A stretch of DNA of 10,711 nt, taken from assembly GCA_002358555.1 (NCBI GenBank), contig DEPC01000144.1, forward strand, positions 1 to 10,711. Direction: 5' to 3'. The translations under genes and the position numbers were made by a program. Positions 6,248 to 10,711 of this stretch are shown here, piece by piece (the first letter of the stretch is position 1; each line of letters begins with the position of its first letter). The notes under the pieces were generated by a model. That model saw only the letters and a list, made by a program, of their open reading frames with translations, ran no database searches and had not been told where the DNA came from. Source of the DNA: Hungatella sp. UBA3402. Its GTDB lineage: Bacteria; Bacillota; Clostridia; Lachnospirales; Lachnospiraceae.

Positions 6248-7063
6248 GTGAAGAATAAAAATCAATGGCAACTCGATGACAACTTCATAGAGAAGAGACT
6301 TGCAGAATCATTCGGATATGAGAACGAACAGCTTGTACAAGAACTGGACCATTTTAAGGAGCAGGTTTCCACGGAATATTTGTCTGGTAGGTCCAGAGCC
6401 CCAGAAGGTGAATTCCAAAGGATTCTGAATCGACTGGACCAGGGTAACAATACTGTAAAAGGACATAAGGAGATTAGGTTAAAGAAAGTTGCGAAATTTG
6501 TGGTTGCAACAGCAGTTATGGGAACTATGGTGCTGGGAAGTGGAATGTGGGTAGGAGCAAGGAGAATAAAAGAATATCAGATAAGAGAGAGGTCTGATTT
6601 AGAAAATGTAGTAGTTTTTGGTAATGATTCAGATAATGTGATTATATCTGAGGATGACGAGTCAGCGATAGAAAAGGCGTATGCACAGATAGAGAAAGAA
6701 TTAGGAATTGAGGTATTAGAGCTATCATATTTGCCAGAAGATATATTATTTGATAGATTGATAATAAAAAAGAGAAAAGGATTAATAATATTTTCTAATG
6801 AAAGCAAAAAAGTTTTTTTCTATCAAGGCTTAAATGATAATACAAGTTCTTTTAGCTTTTCGTCTAACATAGAAAAGTGCAAACAAGTTTATAATATATA
6901 TTTGAATAAAAAAATTGAAATTTATAAAGAAGAATTAGAAAACGGCAGTATAGATTTTAGTGCTCAGATTGTAGAAGGTAATAAGTACTATTTATTACAT
7001 GGTGTAATTGATATAGAAGAGTTTGACCAGATTGTTTGTGGAATTAAATTATATAGAGATTAG
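6248..7063 (+). CDS. DUF4367-type single-pass membrane protein, probable anti-sigma/sensor
   Basis: From GTG 6248 the protein has 271 residues; from ATG 6233 it would have 276. Residues 1-80 are a charged cytoplasmic domain (QLDDNFIEKRLAESFGYE), 82-104 form one membrane helix, and 105-271 lie outside. The outer part contains YLPEDILFDRLIIKK (161-175) and ends NKYYLLHGVIDIEEFDQIV (245-263), the pattern of the DUF4367 domain. In related bacteria such proteins often follow a sigma factor gene and are thought to restrain it. Here the sigma gene lies about 1.2 kb upstream with murG between, so the pairing is inferred. The first third uses ordinary local codons, while the outer domain becomes very AT-rich, as does the next gene, suggesting domain exchange. 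Confidence 0.68.
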   Translation: MKNKNQWQLDDNFIEKRLAESFGYENEQLVQELDHFKEQVSTEYLSGRSRAPEGEFQRILNRLDQGNNTVKGHKEIRLKKVAKFVVATAVMGTMVLGSGMWVGARRIKEYQIRERSDLENVVVFGNDSDNVIISEDDESAIEKAYAQIEKELGIEVLELSYLPEDILFDRLIIKKRKGLIIFSNESKKVFFYQGLNDNTSSFSFSSNIEKCKQVYNIYLNKKIEIYKEELENGSIDFSAQIVEGNKYYLLHGVIDIEEFDQIVCGIKLYRD

Positions 7064-7068
7064 AGATT

Positions 7069-7082
7069 GATAATAGATTATC
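7069..7082. repeat. 14-bp palindrome in the gap before the secreted-protein gene
   Basis: GATAAT-AG-ATTATC (7069-7082) is a perfect 6-bp inverted repeat with a 2-base centre, just after the stop at 7063 and before the ribosome site (AGAGG 7087-7091) of the next gene. It could be an operator, but in AT-rich DNA such a match may also be chance. Confidence 0.25.
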
Positions 7083-7098
7083 TAAGAGAGGTAATAAT

Positions 7099-7626
7099 AT
7101 GAAAGGTAAACTGATAAAAATTCTTAGCGTAGTATTGGCTATAGTTTTTATAGGAACTAGTACTGCTTTTGCAAATGAGTTATCAGTTATTGGCATAGAA
7201 GCTGATAACAATTCTGAGATTTCTATACAACCAAGAAGTCTTTATTTAGCGACCGCAATATCAGAAATAACAAATGAGGGCAATGGAATATTACATATTT
7301 ATGCTGATTTTACATCAAATAATTCTGTAGAATGGGCAAAACTAACAATCAATTTAGAACGAAGGAAAAGTGCTACTTCAGGAACTTGGAGTAATGTTAA
7401 GACATATACTTATGAATTTGACCGAGAAGATGAACCAGATGGTGAATTAATATATGCATGTGCTGATTTTGATGTTTCAGGATATGCAACAGGATATTAT
7501 TATCGTTTGACATGTGAGCATAAGGTAAAAACTCCAAGCGGCTCATACGAAACTAAAACGACCCGAACAGATGGAGTTTTACTTACATCTTATCCTGATT
7601 TCCGTAGTATAGACGAAACAAACTAG
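7099..7626 (+). CDS. Small secreted protein of unknown function
   Basis: This 175-residue protein has a clear Sec signal peptide: Lys-rich start (MKGKLIK), hydrophobic core 8-20 and a probable signal peptidase I site after AFA (23-25). The mature part is rich in Thr, Ser, Tyr and alternating hydrophobic residues, as expected for a beta-sandwich. SIQPRSLYLATA (42-53) and GYYYRLTCEHKV (132-143) stand out, and two cysteines (121, 139) could form a disulfide. It resembles the small exported Firmicutes proteins grouped as DUF6147, but I hold that loosely. A 35-bp gap with AGAGG at 7087-7091 separates it from the DUF4367-type gene, so the two are probably cotranscribed. No cell-wall anchor or membrane helix is seen after the signal. 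It may be an effector or a target of the sigma system; this is inference. Confidence 0.7.
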   Translation: MKGKLIKILSVVLAIVFIGTSTAFANELSVIGIEADNNSEISIQPRSLYLATAISEITNEGNGILHIYADFTSNNSVEWAKLTINLERRKSATSGTWSNVKTYTYEFDREDEPDGELIYACADFDVSGYATGYYYRLTCEHKVKTPSGSYETKTTRTDGVLLTSYPDFRSIDETN

Positions 7627-7929
7627 AAATTTTATACCATTTTTGGTAATAGGAGGATATAAGTAGATTTGAAGAAATAATTAGTTGCTTAAAAATGACA
7701 AAATTGATTTTCCAGTTTACGAATTTTGTAGACACAAAAATAGTTGTTGAATTAATATCAAGTATTCTAATTATATAAGAATCTAAAATATAGTTAATCA
7801 TGTAAGAAACTAAATAAAATATAACAATATTTTTTATTACATAATTTTATTATTAAACAATAATATGATAGTTACTATAAAGAAATGGATTATGATAGCT
7901 AAACTAGAAATATAGAAGTACTAATACAG

Positions 7930-8116
7930 GAAGAAATTAACTACTGGTCTGCATTTACAAGAGGCTTAGTAATTCTTAGTTTACAACCTATCTATATTAG
8001 GAACAAAATTTTTTGTTTGAACGTAGCAAGTTTGAATTTTTAAGGCTGTTTTTAACAGATAGTTAAAGATTTAGAATTTCCACCTCCGAAACCGCAGACC
8101 AGTGGGCAGTTTCTTC
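7930..8116. repeat. Imperfect inverted duplication (19/23 match core)
   Basis: The 23 bases at 7930-7952 match the reverse complement of 8094-8116 at 19 positions, including an unbroken ACTGGTCTGC (7943-7952 and 8094-8103) and GAAGAAA (7930-7936 and 8110-8116). Weaker similarity continues inward (AATTCT at 7971-7976 against AGAATT at 8073-8078, with a 3-base shift) and some way outward. In matching frames both arms can be read as E-E-x-x-(Y/H)-W-S-A, so this may be two diverged copies of one short coding fragment facing each other, or a palindromic mobile repeat. Confidence 0.6.
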
Positions 8117-8211
8117 TAGTAAGTAACCTCTGAAAATAATCTTTTCCTTCTTTTTAAATTTTTGATAGATTTTCTAATCGAAGAATTAGTTGATATTAAT
8201 ACCTTCTCCAC
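8116..8211 (-). CDS. Possible 31-residue basic peptide or pseudogene remnant
   Basis: On the minus strand a GTG (8211-8209) is preceded by GAGAGGGGA (8221-8229 on the + strand, reversed) at normal spacing, opening 31 codons that end at CTA 8116-8118. The peptide starts MEKVLISTNS and contains a basic run LKRRKR (19-24). Its end meets the inverted duplication. In a neighbouring frame the downstream DNA reads EETAHWSA, so this may be the intact 5' part of a frameshifted gene. I see no family match and no partner genes. It could be chance. Confidence 0.2.
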   Translation of the reverse strand: MEKVLISTNSSIRKSIKNLKRRKRLFSEVTY

Positions 8212-8501
8212 TTTTATTTCTCCCCTCTCAAAATTTAATTTAGCTAAGTTTATATCTGGAAGAATTTACCATGAAATATAATAGATAAAAGAAACAGAAT
8301 TTTAAGATATTTTACTCTTAACATAAAAGTATGAAGCTTTCTGCAATGAAAAAGCTCTATAAATCAACAAAATTATATTTTTTCTAAACTTTCCTATTTC
8401 ATATATCTGATAATAGATGAAAACTCCCTTTAATAAGTACAGAAATATATAAATATCCATGAATTTCCGACCAAATTCTTATATAAATAAGAAATTAACA
8501 C

Positions 8502-8530
8502 TTGGATTAAAAAAACTATTTTGTTATAAT
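8502..8530 (+). promoter_or_regulatory. Promoter of the PRD regulator gene
   Basis: TATAAT (8525-8530) is a perfect -10 with an extended TG at 8522-8523, and TTGGAT (8502-8507) provides a partial -35 at exactly 17 bp. Transcription would start near 8537, giving a leader of about 70 bases before ATG 8609. Confidence 0.75.
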
Positions 8531-8570
8531 AGGACTATTATTACCAGAAAACAGTGAATTATTGTAAGAG

Positions 8571-8588
8571 CCATAGCAAATGCTGTGG
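8571..8588 (+). other. Leader hairpin before the PRD regulator start
   Basis: CCATAGC (8571-8577) pairs with GCTGTGG (8582-8588) around an AAAT loop: seven pairs with one G-U. The upstream in-frame GTG at 8585 lies inside the stem, which argues against its use as start. No U-tract follows, so it is not a terminator. It may stabilise the mRNA or affect translation. Confidence 0.4.
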
Positions 8589-8598
8589 GCATAAGAGT

Positions 8599-8605
8599 GG
8601 GGAAG
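8599..8605 (+). promoter_or_regulatory. Ribosome binding site favouring the ATG start at 8609
   Basis: GGGGAAG at 8599-8605 places its G-rich core 5 bases before ATG 8609. The alternative in-frame GTG codons at 8585 and 8597 have no comparable site, and the first is inside a hairpin. Confidence 0.55.
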
Positions 8606-8608
8606 CGC

Positions 8609-10573
8609 ATGGTTAGTAGACAGATTAGTGATATTTATCGGAGGCTGTCCGAGGATGAGTATCAGACAGCAGAGGCATTGGCAGAGGAATTAGGAGTCAG
8701 CAGCAAGACGGTGCGTAAACAGTTAAAGAACTTAAATGAGTTATTAAGTGAATATGGAGTTTTTGTGGAGTCCAAACATGGGACTGGCTATCGGCTTGTG
8801 GTAAAGGACAGTTATAGACGGATAGAATTGGAAGAATTGATGCAGAAGCGGGAACTTCAGCAATCAGGGATACCGAATTCTTCAGAGGAACGAGTGAAGT
8901 ATCTTTTGGAGTATTTACTGAATTCAGATGGATATGTCAAATTAGATGATTTGAGTGAGATGCTCTACATTTCTAAAAAGACTTTGACAGGAAACCTAAA
9001 AGAAGTGGAGAGTATGTTGGGAGAATATAATCTGCATTTGCAGAGAAAACCCAATTATGGAATCCGTGTGGAAGGTAAAGAGTTTGATAGGCGTCTGTGC
9101 ATTGCAGGGTATGTTGCAAAGCAGATTCGGTTGGTGGAAAAGCTAGGTGGAGACCAAGATGTAACAGAAGAGATTCAGTGGATTCATCAATGTGTTCAAG
9201 AATGTCTGTCCAAATATAGCTTTGATATTTCTAGTGTGGCATTTCAGAATCTGATATTACATATTCAGATTGCAATTTTAAGAATGCGCAATGGACATTA
9301 TGTTCCAGCAGTGGAAGGAGAGATAGACCAGGTACGGAATAAAAAAGCATATCGTATGGCTAAGGAAATTTTAGGAAAAATTAAAGAAAAATTTCATGTG
9401 GAATTTCCTGACAGTGAGATTGAATATATTGCAATCCATTTGGAAGGCAAGAAGATGGTTGTCAATTCTACTCTTATGGAGGAGAGTGAAGGAAATTTAA
9501 TTATTAATCAGGAAATCAGCGATCTAGTGGATTCTATGCTTTCAGCAGTTTATGATGCATTCAAATTTGATTTTCGTAATGACTTGGAATTGAGAATGTC
9601 TTTGAGCCAGCATCTGGTTCCTTTGGTGGTAAGGTTGGAGCATGATATGAAACTGACCAATCCATTATTGAAAGATATTAAAGAACGCTACTCTTTGGCA
9701 TACACAATGGCAACAACAGCCTGTGTGATTTTAAATCATAGGTTTCATAAGATTATCAAAGAAGATGAGATTGGCTATATTGCACTTTTGTTTGCTTTAT
9801 CTTTAGAGCGAAAGAAGACAGAGATTGCAAAGAAAAATATTTTGTTAGTTTGTGCTTCAGGAAAGGGAAGTGCCCAGTTACTTCTCTATAAATATAAGAC
9901 AGAATTTGGTCCATATATCAATAAAGTTAATGTTTGTGATGTGGGAAGAATAAACGAGCAGGATTTTTCCGATATTGATTATATCTTTACTACAGTGCCA
10001 ATTCCAGTGAAAGTACCAGTGCCAATTCAGGAAGTAGAATATTTTTTGAAAAGTTCTGACATTCAGGCTGTGAAAAGGACTCTTATGGGCAAGACTGACA
10101 GTCCGATTCTGGATATTTACCGGAGAGAGTTGTTTTTGCCACATATGAAGTTTACAAGCAAAGAAGAAGCTCTTCAGACTTTATGTGGTTATGTCAGTGA
10201 GCGTGGACTGGCGCCAAAGGAATTTATTGATTCTGTGAGAGCTAGAGAGTTGCTTGCAAAGACAGCATTTGGCAATCTGGTGGCTATGCCTCATCCTATT
10301 GAGATTATGGGGAAAACTCCATTTGTATGTGTTGCAGTACTAGATGAACCAATTGTATGGATTCCAGAGGTGGAAGACAGCATGATTCAAGTGATTTTCC
10401 TGGTATCTGTGGCCAATTATGAGCATTTTGATGTCCAGAGATTTTACCAAGTGACAGCAAAACTGTTGCTAGATAGTTGTAGTATGAAGGAGCTGATAAG
10501 AAATCAGGATTATGAGACATTAAAAGGACTTCTTTTAAAGATGGAACAGCAAGTTGAGGAAGATGAAATATAA
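8609..10573 (+). CDS. PTS-regulated transcription activator (MtlR/ManR type, HTH-PRD-EIIB-EIIA)
   Basis: The 654-residue protein has the complete order of an MtlR/ManR-type regulator: HTH_11 (about 4-58, AEALAEELGVSSKTVRKQL), a second Mga-like HTH (about 92-150), PRD1 (about 185-285), PRD2 (about 300-402), a GatB-like EIIB (408-500, Cys415 in LLVCASGKGS) and an EIIA (about 508-650, His562 in VAMPHPIE). HPr and PTS components would phosphorylate these sites to tie transcription of a sugar operon to transport. Histidines expected in the PRDs are seen at 218 and 277 (PRD1) and 335 (PRD2), but the second PRD2 site reads IALLFALSLER, with Leu394 where His is usual. Databases often label such proteins antiterminators, but the HTH domains indicate DNA binding. 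Its target operon probably lies just beyond the right edge; the sugar is unknown. Confidence 0.92.
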   Translation: MVSRQISDIYRRLSEDEYQTAEALAEELGVSSKTVRKQLKNLNELLSEYGVFVESKHGTGYRLVVKDSYRRIELEELMQKRELQQSGIPNSSEERVKYLLEYLLNSDGYVKLDDLSEMLYISKKTLTGNLKEVESMLGEYNLHLQRKPNYGIRVEGKEFDRRLCIAGYVAKQIRLVEKLGGDQDVTEEIQWIHQCVQECLSKYSFDISSVAFQNLILHIQIAILRMRNGHYVPAVEGEIDQVRNKKAYRMAKEILGKIKEKFHVEFPDSEIEYIAIHLEGKKMVVNSTLMEESEGNLIINQEISDLVDSMLSAVYDAFKFDFRNDLELRMSLSQHLVPLVVRLEHDMKLTNPLLKDIKERYSLAYTMATTACVILNHRFHKIIKEDEIGYIALLFALSLERKKTEIAKKNILLVCASGKGSAQLLLYKYKTEFGPYINKVNVCDVGRINEQDFSDIDYIFTTVPIPVKVPVPIQEVEYFLKSSDIQAVKRTLMGKTDSPILDIYRRELFLPHMKFTSKEEALQTLCGYVSERGLAPKEFIDSVRARELLAKTAFGNLVAMPHPIEIMGKTPFVCVAVLDEPIVWIPEVEDSMIQVIFLVSVANYEHFDVQRFYQVTAKLLLDSCSMKELIRNQDYETLKGLLLKMEQQVEEDEI

Positions 10574-10641
10574 GTGTTTGTGTTTTTAGAAATTTTTTGA
10601 ATGGATTAAAAATTATTAATCGCTAAAATTTGAAGAAACTG

Positions 10642-10671
10642 TTGCAAAATAGAAAAAATACAATATATAGT
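10642..10671 (+). promoter_or_regulatory. Possible promoter for the next operon
   Basis: TTGCAA (10642-10647) and TATAGT (10666-10671) are separated by 18 bp. The -10 lies inside the left arm of the 16-bp inverted repeat, so a protein bound there would control it. The DNA is so AT-rich that other -10 choices exist. Confidence 0.35.
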
Positions 10672-10703
10672 ATAAATATTGTTAATATTATACTATATAT
10701 TGT
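10660..10703. promoter_or_regulatory. Perfect 16-bp inverted repeat, probable operator
   Basis: ACAATATATAGTATAA (10660-10675) is the exact reverse complement of 10688-10703, with a 12-base centre that itself can fold (ATATT/AATAT). It lies 87 bp after the regulator stop. No T-run follows on either side and the stem has no G-C clamp, so an operator or regulatory dyad is more likely than a terminator. It is cut off from its downstream gene by the window edge. Confidence 0.55.
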
Positions 10704-10711
10704 GGATATTC

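Larger units (their letters stand above)
7627..8584. other. 958-bp AT-rich region without a convincing gene
   Basis: No frame with a start, ribosome site and reasonable length spans this stretch. What can be seen: a full AGGAGG at 7651-7656 followed by no usable start (TTG 7669 stops after three codons); an open frame 7653-7778 without a start; frame fragments near 7868-8041 broken by stops; the inverted duplication at 7930-8116; a possible 31-residue minus-strand frame 8116-8211; a hairpin 8335-8356 (AGCTTT/AAAGCT); and the promoter of the downstream regulator at its end. The picture is of decayed accessory DNA rather than a regulatory region alone. Confidence 0.7.

Noticed and set aside
7583..7801. 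Minus-strand 72-codon frame across the end of the secreted-protein gene
   Set aside because: It is a chance frame of AT-rich DNA with Ile/Asn/Tyr-rich content, has no ribosome site, and overlaps a gene with a clear signal peptide.
7930..8116. Insertion sequence with terminal inverted repeats
   Set aside because: The segment between the arms is about 140 bp with no transposase, and no target-site duplication could be found, so I kept it only as an inverted duplication.
8335..8356. AGCTTT/AAAGCT hairpin as a terminator
   Set aside because: The stem has six pairs and a 10-base loop, with no U-tract on either strand and no gene ending nearby.
8537..8608. Ribonucleic antiterminator (RAT) site before the PRD regulator
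   Set aside because: The hairpin has no following terminator, and the protein has HTH domains instead of the RNA-binding CAT domain that RAT-type control needs.

Overview
The window looks like chromosomal DNA from a low-GC Gram-positive anaerobe of the Clostridia, most likely a Lachnospiraceae member. This rests on AT-rich codon use, strong AAGGAGG-type ribosome binding sites, tightly packed or overlapping genes, and a combination of proteins (TadE-like pseudopilins, a DUF6382-like FHA protein, a sigma factor, and a DUF4367-type membrane protein) that I associate with that family. Species cannot be fixed from the sequence alone.

Positions 1-3287 are the 3' end of a Tad/type IV-like secretion or pilus operon on the + strand. 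In order it holds the tail of an unidentified gene, a TadE-like pseudopilin with a double Cys/His C-terminal module, a short A24 prepilin peptidase, a second small TadE-like protein, and a membrane-anchored FHA-domain protein. Spacing is 10-21 bp, with one ATGA overlap. The peptidase would process the two pseudopilins, and the FHA protein may couple assembly to phospho-signalling.

Positions 3288-4413 hold a rhomboid protease and a HIT-family hydrolase, which overlap by 7 bp. A good sigma-A-type promoter sits in front of them, and it overlaps an 8-bp inverted repeat. An ECF-like sigma factor follows at 4493-5032. It meets a convergent, apparently stand-alone murG (5029-6102, - strand), and their stop codons overlap.

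Positions 6248-7626 hold a DUF4367-type single-pass membrane protein, which could act as the anti-sigma or sensor partner of the sigma factor across murG. A small secreted protein of unknown function follows. Both become strikingly AT-rich towards the 3' side, which suggests acquired or swapped segments.

Positions 7627-8584 contain no convincing gene. This stretch is very AT-rich and carries an imperfect inverted duplication (7930-7952 against 8094-8116) plus fragments of frames that look like decayed small genes.

Positions 8609-10573 encode a complete MtlR/ManR-type PTS-controlled regulator with the order HTH, HTH, PRD1, PRD2, EIIB, EIIA. It has its own consensus promoter and a leader hairpin. 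Downstream, at the edge of the window, lies a perfect 16-bp inverted repeat (10660-10703), probably the control region of the next gene or operon. I see no tRNA, rRNA, CRISPR array or complete insertion sequence.
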